This document shows positions 1 to 8,163 of a DNA stretch of 51,338 nt, piece after piece. Below the pieces are notes generated by a model that ran no database searches, had not been told where the DNA came from, and worked only from the letters and a program-made list of their open reading frames with translations. How positions within the stretch are numbered: position 1 is the stretch's first letter; each line of letters begins with the position of its first letter. Source of the stretch: an uncultured Robinsoniella sp. (GTDB lineage: Bacteria; Bacillota; Clostridia; Lachnospirales; Lachnospiraceae); the NCBI GenBank assembly GCA_900540475.1, contig UQGG01000049.1, forward strand, positions 1 to 51,338. The letters are read 5' to 3'. Position numbers and translations under genes: made by a program.

Positions 1-245
1 TGAGCTGCGAAATGCATCAGGATTTCGCAGCGAATGCCCGCGTGCCGCCAAAAAGCGCTTCGGGAAGGTTAGAAAATGCCAGTTCTGCGTTAAGCCTTCC
101 AAACCAATGTCCTGGTCCGTCCCCTTCTCTTTCCGTACACTACCTCTGCATACAAAGCGTCCCTTCCTCAGCTAAACCCCAATATATTTCATTTAATAAA
201 CCACCTATAAAGAATTCCCTATATTACCAGAGCATATTTCAACCC
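1..245. other. Gene-free left edge with one perfect hairpin
   Basis: I see no convincing gene here. A perfect 10-bp inverted repeat (GCTGCGAAAT at 4-13, ATTTCGCAGC at 22-31, 8-nt loop) sits at the edge. No T-run follows it on either strand within view, so I do not call it a terminator. An open frame on the plus strand (12-332) has no ribosome binding site and runs into the terminator of the regulator gene, so I reject it. Confidence 0.4.
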
Positions 246-284
246 AAAAAAGGCATCTCCCGTTCACCGCCAACGGAAAATGCC
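246..284 (-). terminator. Intrinsic terminator after the chitobiose-block response regulator
   Basis: On the minus strand a 13-bp stem with a few G-U pairs (arms 272-284 and 252-264, 7-nt loop) is followed directly by six Ts (251-246). It lies just downstream of the response regulator stop codon and ends the binding protein-permease-permease-regulator transcript. Confidence 0.85.
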
Positions 285-299
285 CTGCTCCCATGCCCT

Positions 300-1049
300 T
301 TAAACCTCATTATTTCGATATTCATTTGCTGACATCCCTGTCTGCTTTTTAAACACCCTTGAAAAATGTGCCATATCCAGAAATCCCACAGCTTCTGCTA
401 TATCGCCGATGCGAAGGGAAGGATCTGTTAACATCTCTTTCGCATGTTGTATTTTTGTATGGTTTAACAGCTCTGAGAAGCTTTGCCCTGTATGGCGGTT
501 CAGAAGCTTACTCAAATGCCATTGGCTGACGTAAGTCTTCTCTGCCACCTCCAGAAGCGTTATTTTTCGATTATAATTGTCCTCAATATACTTCAATGCA
601 TTTTTTACAATAAAACTGCTGGCTGCGCTGTCGGAACTCTCCTCCACCGCATCCGCCTCTCCTGTGATTTTCTTCTTCCGGAGATTTTGCACCATTGCAT
701 CTACCGCTTCCTCTATTTCACTCATATTAGAAGGTTTCAGCAGGAACCTGGTCACGCCCAGGCGAATGGCTTTCTGTGCATAATCAAAATCTCTAAATCC
801 GGTCAGGATGGTAATTTCCATGTTTTCAAATTCTGATTTCAATCCGGCTGCCATTGCCAGCCCGTCTAATCCCGGCATAGAGATATCCGACACGATAATA
901 TTGGGTTTATGCTCCCGGATCACTTCCTGCCCTTCAATTCCGTCATTTGCCGTAGCAACCACTTTGCAATCCCATTTTTTCCAATCCACACTTCTAGAGA
1001 TACCTTCCACAATGATTGGTTCATCATCAATAATTACTACTCTATACAT
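300..1049 (-). CDS. Two-component response regulator, receiver plus AraC-type DNA-binding domain
   Basis: A cytoplasmic transcription factor of 249 aa. Residues 1-120 are a receiver domain: acidic pair D8/D9, phosphoacceptor D55 in SDISMPG, T83, and K105 in LLKP. Residues from about 155 to the end form an AraC-type double helix-turn-helix (ITLLEVAEKTYVSQ, IGDIAEAVGF). It is short for the YesN family, with almost no linker between the domains. The start at 1049 is chosen because the receiver fold begins there; the frame extends upstream to 1082. It closes the transporter operon, 92 nt after the second permease. Its partner is probably the kinase at 4652-6508, and the likely targets are the two promoters of this block. 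The family call is firm; the regulon is inferred. Confidence 0.88.
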   Translation of the reverse strand: MYRVVIIDDEPIIVEGISRSVDWKKWDCKVVATANDGIEGQEVIREHKPNIIVSDISMPGLDGLAMAAGLKSEFENMEITILTGFRDFDYAQKAIRLGVTRFLLKPSNMSEIEEAVDAMVQNLRKKKITGEADAVEESSDSAASSFIVKNALKYIEDNYNRKITLLEVAEKTYVSQWHLSKLLNRHTGQSFSELLNHTKIQHAKEMLTDPSLRIGDIAEAVGFLDMAHFSRVFKKQTGMSANEYRNNEV

Positions 1050-1141
1050 AACTACGGCCCCCAGTACTTTTCTTCCAGACAAAACGCATCCACAGACAGT
1101 ATTAACTGAAACGATACTTTTACCTGGATCGTATATCCATA

Positions 1142-2026
1142 TTATCCCTTAATAGCGCCCGCTGTCAATCCCTTAATAATGTTTTTCTGAAGGAAAATAT
1201 ATACAATTAAAACCGGAACTACAATCAGCGTTACCGAAGCTGCCATGAGTCCGAAATCTGTTCCGTATTTGGAACTGATCATCTCTAACAATGCACAGAT
1301 GGGCATATTTTTGGGATCACGCATCATCGTTTTCTGTACAAACAAATCATTATAAGACCATAAGAAACTGAAGATTGCAACGGTTGAAAGGGACGCTTTG
1401 CACAGCGGTATAATAATTTTAGTGAACACCTGAAATACATTTGCACCTTCCATATATGCCGCTTCTTCCATCTCGATTGGCAGTCCCCTTAAAAATCCCA
1501 TCATGACAATTGCAGCAAAACTTAAATTTCCTGCTATCTGAGGCAGAATGACTGCAATCGGCGTACTCAGAAGATCCGCTTTAACCATCATTCTCAGTAC
1601 CGGTATGATCGTTGAGAATACCGGGAACATCAGACTTGCCACGATAAAACTGTCCATGAAATTCTTTCCCTTGAAATTATATCTGGTCATGGCAAATGCC
1701 ATCATGGTAGAGAGCAGCATAACTCCAAGTGTTACAGATCCTGAAATAGTAATACTGAATCCATACGCCCTTAAAATATTAAGGCTTTCAAATGCCCTCT
1801 TATAATTAGCCAGATCAAATGCCTGAGGCAGGCTGAATGAATTGCTGATTACCTCTGCAGAAGGTTTAAATGAGTTTAAGAATACCCATAAAAATGGAAA
1901 GATTGTGGTAACTGCCCATAAAATCAGCACTGCATAAATTACAATTTTTCCAATGCCGAACTTTCTTTTTGGCATCTGCAGATCCATTGAAAATTCTTTA
2001 CTTTTACTATATCTTAATTCTGTCAT
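1142..2026 (-). CDS. Sugar ABC transporter permease, MalG/ChbG type
   Basis: An inner-membrane permease of 294 aa (CUT1 family, second of the pair), with about six transmembrane segments starting at IVIYAVLILWAVTTIFPFLW. The EAA loop that docks the ATPase is visible as MEEAAYMEGANVFQVFTKII with IIPL after it. The start at 2026 is set by a strong GGAGG site seven bases upstream. The frame could open at 2062, but that would overlap the preceding permease and lacks a binding site. It follows the other permease almost without a gap and with it should form the channel for the binding protein at 3028-4482. Substrate, probably chitobiose, is inferred only from the neighbouring phosphorylase. Confidence 0.9.
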   Translation of the reverse strand: MTELRYSKSKEFSMDLQMPKRKFGIGKIVIYAVLILWAVTTIFPFLWVFLNSFKPSAEVISNSFSLPQAFDLANYKRAFESLNILRAYGFSITISGSVTLGVMLLSTMMAFAMTRYNFKGKNFMDSFIVASLMFPVFSTIIPVLRMMVKADLLSTPIAVILPQIAGNLSFAAIVMMGFLRGLPIEMEEAAYMEGANVFQVFTKIIIPLCKASLSTVAIFSFLWSYNDLFVQKTMMRDPKNMPICALLEMISSKYGTDFGLMAASVTLIVVPVLIVYIFLQKNIIKGLTAGAIKG

Positions 2027-2036
2027 AACCGTCCTC

Positions 2037-2918
2037 CTACATGTTTGCATCTGGTCTGGCAACTTTTGTTACAATCTTAGATACGATAACCCCTAAAATA
2101 ACGATCAGGATTGCGATTGCAGAGCCATACCCATAATCATTTAATTCAAATGTGGTCTGGTACATATAAGTTCCCATAAAGTGTGTCAGTCCGTAAGGCG
2201 CACCCTGACTGGCAATTACCCATGGGAGGTCAAATACCTTCAAAGCACCCGTTACCGCAAGGGTAATACAGGTACAGAACACACCGCGAAGCATTGGCAT
2301 TGTGATATAAAATACCTGTTTGAACTTACTGCAGCCGTCGATGGATGCTGCTTCATATACCTCTTCCGGTATATCACTAAGCCCCGTCAGCAGAATTACA
2401 AAATAAAATCCAACATATGACCAGAGTGTGGGAATGCATACCATGATAAATGCAAGGCTTTCACCCAGCCACTTCACCTTGGCAAATCCCAGTGCGGTTA
2501 AAATCTGATTCAGCATACCGGAATCATAGTTATAAAATAATTTAAACAGTAAACCAATAGCCGTTGCAGAAATTACAATGGGGAAGAAATATACCGTTCT
2601 GAAAAACTGCTGTCCTTTTTTGATATTGCTCACCAATACTGCTAAGACAAATGCAATTCCCACTTCAAAAATTACGGTTAAGAACATCATTTTAACGGAG
2701 TTTCCAAGAGCCACACGGATCATGGGATCAGAAAACAGTTTCTGGAAATTTTCAGCGCCTACATACCGGAATGCACGGCCAGGCATCGCTACGGGAACGG
2801 ACATATCATAAAGAGCATTTTTGATATTTTCTACGAAGGGTACATACAGGAATATCACAAGGAATAAAATTCCTGGAACCAAAAAGATGAGAAGCGGCCA
2901 TTTTTTCTTATATAACAT
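2037..2918 (-). CDS. Sugar ABC transporter permease, MalF/UgpA type
   Basis: An inner-membrane permease of 293 aa, first of the CUT1 pair. It begins with a hydrophobic helix (LLIFLVPGILFLVIFLYVPF) and has about six membrane segments. The EAA loop reads EEVYEAASIDGCSKFKQVFY followed by ITMPML. The start at 2918 has an AGGAGG site at good distance. It lies 109 nt after the binding protein gene, separated from it by a hairpin, an arrangement that commonly lets the binding protein be made in excess. No ATPase gene is near, so a shared MsiK-like ATPase encoded elsewhere is likely. Confidence 0.9.
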   Translation of the reverse strand: MLYKKKWPLLIFLVPGILFLVIFLYVPFVENIKNALYDMSVPVAMPGRAFRYVGAENFQKLFSDPMIRVALGNSVKMMFLTVIFEVGIAFVLAVLVSNIKKGQQFFRTVYFFPIVISATAIGLLFKLFYNYDSGMLNQILTALGFAKVKWLGESLAFIMVCIPTLWSYVGFYFVILLTGLSDIPEEVYEAASIDGCSKFKQVFYITMPMLRGVFCTCITLAVTGALKVFDLPWVIASQGAPYGLTHFMGTYMYQTTFELNDYGYGSAIAILIVILGVIVSKIVTKVARPDANM

Positions 2919-2968
2919 GGTAAATTACCTCCTGTTTTAAATCATACATTGAATTTTGGGTATAAAGA

Positions 2969-3002
2969 AGCAGAGGGGGCGGTTTTGGAAACTCCCTCTG
3001 CT
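2969..3002 (-). other. Intercistronic hairpin between binding protein and permease genes
   Basis: A perfect 9-bp stem (AGCAGAGGG at 2969-2977, CCCTCTGCT at 2994-3002) lies 25 nt after the binding protein stop. No run of Ts follows, so it is more likely an mRNA-stabilising or partial attenuation hairpin than a full terminator. The role is inferred from its position. Confidence 0.6.
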
Positions 3003-3027
3003 CACAAGGACAATATTTTTTAATCTA

Positions 3028-4482
3028 CTACTCTATGATTTCACCGTTTTTATAACGTGTAATCATATCATTGATAATATCTTCTGCTTTGACCATACCT
3101 GCTGCCATACCGGAAATCTGGCTGGTCAGTGCTTTGTATGTGTTGTATCTTGCATCGGTTGGCAGTACCAGTCCCTTTGCTGCCTGGGCATACTCAAGCC
3201 CGCTCTTTGCCAGGTTGTCAGAAGGCATTTCATCTTCAGAGATTTCACAGGTCGGGATACCAGCGCCGTTCCAGTATTTCATCAGGGAATCTTTACAGGT
3301 CTGAGCCATAACAAATTTAACTGCTGCATCTCTCTTGTCCGGGTCATCCCATGCTTTTCTTGTGATATAGAATCCGGAAGACAATCCGCTGACCATATAG
3401 CCTGCCACATCTTTTGCCTGATCAGGAACACCCGGGAAGGGAACTACTACCACGTTTTCTTTATCATCAATTCCATTCATTCTCCAGTTACCGTCTAACT
3501 GCATTGCTGCTTTTTTACTGTTAAATAACTGCTCTGCGGAAGAGTTGTCAATGGTGTCGGTATCTTCCGGAAAAGCACCCATTTCCTTCATTGTTTTAAT
3601 AACCTCAATGCCCTTGATCCAGTTTGCAGGAGCCTTATCCGGCATGGATGTATATTCTTCCTGTCCGGCTGTATATAACATGCAGAACTCTACCCAGTAG
3701 TGAGGAACTTCATTCAGGGAACATGCTACCGGAATGATATCTTTGCTCTTGAAAGTTTCAATTGCTTTTGCAAAAGAATCCCAATCAGTTGGAAGTTCTA
3801 CACCGCACTCGTCAAAAACATCTTTATTACAGAAGAGGCCTTCCCAATATCCTGTTGTGGGAACCGCTCTTTTCACGCCATCTGCATTTTTTACTTTATC
3901 TAATGCATCCGGTAATGTATCACCGGCATATTCCGGATACTCTTTTACGATCTCATCATAAGGTACTAATTTATCGGTGGAAATAATATCATTTGCTGTT
4001 GCATCTACGAAGAACTGTAAAACATCCGGTTCATTTCCTACGGAAAAGTCTGCTGCAATTCTGGACTTCCACTCTTCATTGGATACCTGTGAATCATCTT
4101 CCAGGGTTACATTTGGATGCTGTTCCATAAATGCTTTATTCACTGCCTGATAAACGATGGCATTGGGGTCTGTTCCGCCGAACATGGAAACGGTCTTAAG
4201 GGTAACATCTTTTCCTCCTGCCACTTCTTCTGCTGCCTTTTTCGATGTTGCGGTCTCTATCGCCGGTGCACTTTCAGATGCTGCTTCGGTTTCTTCGCTG
4301 CCGCCTTCTGATGCTTCCTTGGTTTCTCCATCCGTTGCCGGAGCTTTCGTTTCTTCTGACGCTGCACTTGCTTCTGTTTTCTTTCCCTCTGTTGCTGCGC
4401 TTGTGGTGCTTCCGCATCCTGCCATCATGGACATTGTCATCGCTGCTGTCATGGTTACTGCCAATACCTTTTTGAGTTTCAT
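3028..4482 (-). CDS. Extracellular sugar-binding lipoprotein of an ABC importer (chitobiose predicted)
   Basis: A 484-aa solute-binding protein (SBP_bac_1 family) anchored outside the membrane. The signal peptide (MKLKKVLAVTMTAAMTMSMM) ends in the lipobox MAGC, with the lipidated cysteine near residue 23. A Ser/Thr/Glu/Ala-rich tether of about 65 residues follows, and the folded domain starts around KDVTLKTVSMFGG. Aromatic residues such as W in NEEWKSR and TTGYWEG are typical of sugar-binding clefts. It is the first gene of the transporter operon and is preceded by a promoter with a good -10 but no clear -35, as expected for activator control. Ligand assignment rests only on the linked GH94 enzyme. 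Confidence 0.9.
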   Translation of the reverse strand: MKLKKVLAVTMTAAMTMSMMAGCGSTTSAATEGKKTEASAASEETKAPATDGETKEASEGGSEETEAASESAPAIETATSKKAAEEVAGGKDVTLKTVSMFGGTDPNAIVYQAVNKAFMEQHPNVTLEDDSQVSNEEWKSRIAADFSVGNEPDVLQFFVDATANDIISTDKLVPYDEIVKEYPEYAGDTLPDALDKVKNADGVKRAVPTTGYWEGLFCNKDVFDECGVELPTDWDSFAKAIETFKSKDIIPVACSLNEVPHYWVEFCMLYTAGQEEYTSMPDKAPANWIKGIEVIKTMKEMGAFPEDTDTIDNSSAEQLFNSKKAAMQLDGNWRMNGIDDKENVVVVPFPGVPDQAKDVAGYMVSGLSSGFYITRKAWDDPDKRDAAVKFVMAQTCKDSLMKYWNGAGIPTCEISEDEMPSDNLAKSGLEYAQAAKGLVLPTDARYNTYKALTSQISGMAAGMVKAEDIINDMITRYKNGEIIE

Positions 4483-4545
4483 ACTTTTTTTCCTCCCTAT
4501 GAGTTTTTTATTTCTATGAGTATTTCTCTCATTTCTTATAATCCT

Positions 4546-4597
4546 ATTATACTTGCAATGACCTCAAAATGCATTAGACCTACTTGACATTATTTGT
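4546..4597 (-). promoter_or_regulatory. Activator-type promoter of the chitobiose transporter operon
   Basis: A perfect -10 (TATAAT, 4551-4546 on the minus strand) has no recognisable -35 at the usual spacing. The box ACAAATA (4597-4591) begins exactly 46 nt upstream of the -10. The same box stands at exactly the same distance before the phosphorylase gene (10643). This fits a site for the AraC-type response regulator of the block; the binding itself is inferred. Confidence 0.55.
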
Positions 4598-4651
4598 TCA
4601 TTCTTGCCCTCTTCACAAGAATAATCAAATCCTGCGACAAAGTTACCCGTT

Positions 4652-6508
4652 TTATTCCCCAATTTTACCGGTGCTCTGCAATTCTTTTTGTGCCTTTTGC
4701 CTATTAATTTCTTCTTCTTTGCCTAATTCTTTCTCATATGGCAGCGTAATGACAGACTCTGTTTTATCATCCGCTGCCGGAATAATGGAAAGCCCGAAAG
4801 CTTCCCCGTAAATCAGTTTTATCCGCTCATTGACATTGCGGATGCCAAGAGAGGTGTGCTGTCCGGGTTCTGCTTTGATGCTTCCCGGATTACCGGAGAG
4901 AATCGCGCTGATCTTCTCCAGATCTTCCCTGGTCATGGGTTTTCCGGAATTTAGAACTTTTACATAAATCTTTGTTTCATCATGGTATATCTGTATTTCA
5001 ATTATGCCGTTTTTAACCTGCTCTATTCCATGCACCACAGCATTCTCCAGAATTGGCTGCAGGATCAGTCTGGGTACTTTTACCTGGAGCAGGCTTTCAT
5101 CAACGTTCCATTCTACTTTCAGCCGCTTGCCAAACCTCATGGATATAATATAGAAGTACGCATCTGCGCAGTGAAGTTCTTCTGCCAGATTAATCAGGCG
5201 GCTTCCTGCCCTGTCCATCCGGTAATCCAGAACGGTACTAAGGGATTCAATCATCTTGCTGATGGTAATGTCTCCGGACATTCTTGCCTGCCAGTTCATC
5301 ATTTCCAGGGTGTTATTCAGGAAATGTGGATTGATCTGAGCCTGCAGCGCCATAATCTTAGCATCTCTCCGTGCCAGTTTTTCGTCATAAGCATAGTCAA
5401 ACAGATACTTCACCTGTTTGGACATCCGATTAAAAGAATCCATCAGATAAGAAAATTCGGCATTGGGCATATCTTCTCCCTCCACCACTGTTCCAAGCTG
5501 CCCTTCTTCAATGGCCTCCGATGCCTGAATCATCCGCCTGACAGGGATACTCACCTGTTTGTTTAAGAATTTTACCCCATACATTAAAACCGGAATTAAA
5601 ATCAGACTGATACAGGCTATAATCTTGTACAAATTATAAAGAGACTCATAAAATAGTGCCTTACTTACCAAAAATGCAACTCCTATATTATAATCCCTGC
5701 ATTTTTCTTCCTTTAAGAAACCTTTATAGCTGTTGCTCAAATTCATCTGGATGGTTTCATCTTTGTTCTTATCATATTGCCGGAACAATACCGGGAAATA
5801 CTGCAAAGATGCATCTTCATCCTGATTTCCCACCAATACGAATTCTTCACCGTCATTAAAACAGATTGCAGCATTAACACTTAAATCCATCTGGATATTC
5901 CGAAACAGCTGATCCTGGTTCAGCTCTACAATCAAGGTGCCAAACTTCATATACTTTGTAACCGTGTACATATTCCGTACAATATAAATCCGTCCGTCCA
6001 CAACCCGCAGAACCGCATCGGAAGAATGTCCTTCAATCAGGTCTTTCATTTTCCCATGAATCTCTTCCATATAACTTAAGTAAGAAAATTCATTATTGGC
6101 AGAATAGCATAATGGCTCGTCCTCTCCTTCTAAATAGAAGGTAAACATACTGAATTTCTTATCTATGTAAAACTTGCTTTTCAACTCATTGTTAATATCC
6201 TGGTAAAACTGATTCTTATTTGTCTCGCCTCTGCGATACTTTCTCCAGGCTTTTTCACATACGCCTTCATAAGATGGTTTTTTAGATGCCGTAATTGCCT
6301 CATCAATTCTCTGGGATAGGGTAGAAGTCACATTTTCTATCCCCAGATTTAACATCATCTCCGACTTTTCCAGTATTTCATTGCGATAAGAAAATACCAT
6401 AAACACAAAAAGTACCAGCAGCGGTATTACCCAGCAGAGCACAATGAAAAAAAGCATCCGCGATTTCAAAGACCTGGGTTTTTGTGTCTTTGTCAACTGA
6501 TTATCCAT
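4652..6508 (-). CDS. Two-component sensor histidine kinase, YesM type
   Basis: A membrane sensor kinase of 618 aa. It has one transmembrane helix near residues 18-40 and another near 295-315, with an extracellular sensing domain of about 250 residues between them. HAMP and His_kinase domains follow. The phosphorylated His is in QAQINPHFLNNTLE (about residue 390); the ATPase N box is ILENAVVHG. The usual DNGxG motif reads NSGKP here, an unusual change. The C-terminus carries a charged tail of about 25 residues. The start at 6508 has a GGGAGGG site. The gene stands alone between a terminator and the activator-type promoter, and its partner is probably the regulator at 300-1049. Confidence 0.88.
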   Translation of the reverse strand: MDNQLTKTQKPRSLKSRMLFFIVLCWVIPLLVLFVFMVFSYRNEILEKSEMMLNLGIENVTSTLSQRIDEAITASKKPSYEGVCEKAWRKYRRGETNKNQFYQDINNELKSKFYIDKKFSMFTFYLEGEDEPLCYSANNEFSYLSYMEEIHGKMKDLIEGHSSDAVLRVVDGRIYIVRNMYTVTKYMKFGTLIVELNQDQLFRNIQMDLSVNAAICFNDGEEFVLVGNQDEDASLQYFPVLFRQYDKNKDETIQMNLSNSYKGFLKEEKCRDYNIGVAFLVSKALFYESLYNLYKIIACISLILIPVLMYGVKFLNKQVSIPVRRMIQASEAIEEGQLGTVVEGEDMPNAEFSYLMDSFNRMSKQVKYLFDYAYDEKLARRDAKIMALQAQINPHFLNNTLEMMNWQARMSGDITISKMIESLSTVLDYRMDRAGSRLINLAEELHCADAYFYIISMRFGKRLKVEWNVDESLLQVKVPRLILQPILENAVVHGIEQVKNGIIEIQIYHDETKIYVKVLNSGKPMTREDLEKISAILSGNPGSIKAEPGQHTSLGIRNVNERIKLIYGEAFGLSIIPAADDKTESVITLPYEKELGKEEEINRQKAQKELQSTGKIGE

Positions 6509-6590
6509 AATCTAAACCCTCCCTTGGATCTATTGTATCATAGGAATCTTTTCTTTTGGATGAAAATTTATGGATAAAGCACCTTTTTTC

Positions 6591-6637
6591 AAAAATGCCA
6601 AAAGCAGCTGCAGTACAAATATTCGTACTGCAGCTGC
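6591..6637 (-). terminator. Intrinsic terminator after the phosphohexomutase gene
   Basis: A perfect 13-bp stem (GCAGCTGCAGTAC at 6604-6616, its complement at 6625-6637) with an 8-nt loop is followed on the minus strand by TTTT, GGCA and TTTTT. It ends the phosphorylase-mutase transcript 70 nt after the mutase stop. Confidence 0.85.
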
Positions 6638-6708
6638 CCTATCTATCTTTTCATCCTGGTAAATACGATCTGACGGCAGCGCCAGATCAGACAGCCACAT
6701 ATCAGCGG

Positions 6709-8142
6709 TTAACAGGAAATCCCCAGAAATTCTTCAAAGATCCCGCAGAGGTCAGAAGCTTCTTTTGGCTTAGGCATCTCACAGAAAATTCGAAGCAGCG
6801 GCTCGGTACCGGAAAACCTGGCGCTGATCCATCCACCGTTTTTGAAATAGATTTTACATCCGTCCAGATAAGAGATCTTTTCTACCTCTGTTTCAATCTC
6901 CGGCAAAAGTTTCTGGATCATAAGATTATCATAGATTTCTTCTTTTTTCTCATGGCTGAATTTATAAGCCCGCTCTTCCATGTGCAGGAAGCCATATTCC
7001 AATTCAATGTCTTTGGCAATCTGAGAGAGCTTTTTACCTGTTACTGCAATCATTTCAATCAGCAGCGCCGCTGCATAGATTCCGTCTTTTCCATTGATAT
7101 GCCCCCGTACTGTCAGACCTCCTGAAGATTCTCCGCCGATCACTGCATTGGTCTCCTGCATTTTTGCCGAGACATATTTAAATCCTACGGGAACTTCATA
7201 GCATTTTTCCCCGAAGCTTTCGGCAACCCGGTCCAGTCTGTGTGTCGTTGATATATTTCTGACTACCGCTCCGTGCCATCCTTTATATTTTACCAGATAG
7301 TAATACAGCAGCACCAGAATATCATTTGGATGAAGAAATCTTCCGGTATCATCAATCACACCGATACGGTCAGCATCTCCATCTGTTGCAATACCAATGT
7401 CACACCCTCTGTCCAGTACATAGTTCTGGAGGGAACGAAGCGTATTGGCATTCGGAGCCGGAAGCTTTCCTCCAAACAGGGTGTCATGACGTTCATGTAT
7501 GACTTCCAGCTCACAGCGTGCAATAGACAGCAGGGTTTTAATAGAGGTCTGGCTGACCCCGTACATGGGGTCTAATGCCACCCGCAGCCCCCGTTCTTTA
7601 ATGGCATCTATGTCGATGGCAGCAATGATATTATCCAGGTATTCATTTAGAGGATTGAACTCTGTTACCAGCCCTTTTTCCTTTGCCTCTTCATATTCAA
7701 TAATTGCAATAGGATTCCCGTTCCTGCAGCTTTCTTCTACTTCTGCGATATAGTCCTCGATATTTCTGGTCTGCGCTTCATCCGCATCCCTGCCCCCCTG
7801 GGTAAATACCTTGATTCCATTGTATATAGCAGGGTTATGGCTTGCCGTTACCATCATACCATAATGAAGGCCATGCTTCATCACATAATACATGATCAGC
7901 GGAGTAGGTGAGGAACGGTTGATAAAGAATGTATGGATTCCTTCTTTCGCAAATACTTCACATGCCCACATAACCGCTTCTTTCGACAAAAACCTCCGGT
8001 CGTAGCCGATTACCATGCCATCTTCTTCTACTCCTTCCGCCTTCATTTTCAGTACCATTGCCATGGATAGTTTCTGTATATTTTCCCTTGTAAATTCATC
8101 TCCAATTACGGCTCTCCAACCGCCTGTTCCAAAATGTACCAT
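6709..8142 (-). CDS. Phosphohexomutase (phosphoglucomutase/phosphomannomutase family); GlcNAc-1-P to GlcNAc-6-P predicted
   Basis: A 477-aa cytoplasmic alpha-D-phosphohexomutase with all four family motifs: the phosphoserine loop TASHNP (S101), the metal loop DGDADR (D254, D256, D258), the sugar loop GGESSGG (about 337-342) and the phosphate-binding loop RFSGTEP (442-448). It starts 21 nt after the stop of the GH94 phosphorylase and shares its terminator, so the two are co-transcribed. If the phosphorylase acts on chitobiose, the logical reaction is GlcNAc-1-phosphate to GlcNAc-6-phosphate, feeding the NagA/NagB route. Sequence alone does not separate this from an ordinary glucose-1-phosphate mutase. 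Confidence 0.88.
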   Translation of the reverse strand: MVHFGTGGWRAVIGDEFTRENIQKLSMAMVLKMKAEGVEEDGMVIGYDRRFLSKEAVMWACEVFAKEGIHTFFINRSSPTPLIMYYVMKHGLHYGMMVTASHNPAIYNGIKVFTQGGRDADEAQTRNIEDYIAEVEESCRNGNPIAIIEYEEAKEKGLVTEFNPLNEYLDNIIAAIDIDAIKERGLRVALDPMYGVSQTSIKTLLSIARCELEVIHERHDTLFGGKLPAPNANTLRSLQNYVLDRGCDIGIATDGDADRIGVIDDTGRFLHPNDILVLLYYYLVKYKGWHGAVVRNISTTHRLDRVAESFGEKCYEVPVGFKYVSAKMQETNAVIGGESSGGLTVRGHINGKDGIYAAALLIEMIAVTGKKLSQIAKDIELEYGFLHMEERAYKFSHEKKEEIYDNLMIQKLLPEIETEVEKISYLDGCKIYFKNGGWISARFSGTEPLLRIFCEMPKPKEASDLCGIFEEFLGISC

Positions 8143-8163
8143 AATCTTTTCGCCTACCTTCTT

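Noticed and set aside
4982..5566. Plus-strand frame of 194 codons opposite the first kinase
   Set aside because: Antisense to the kinase ATPase region; no start signals.
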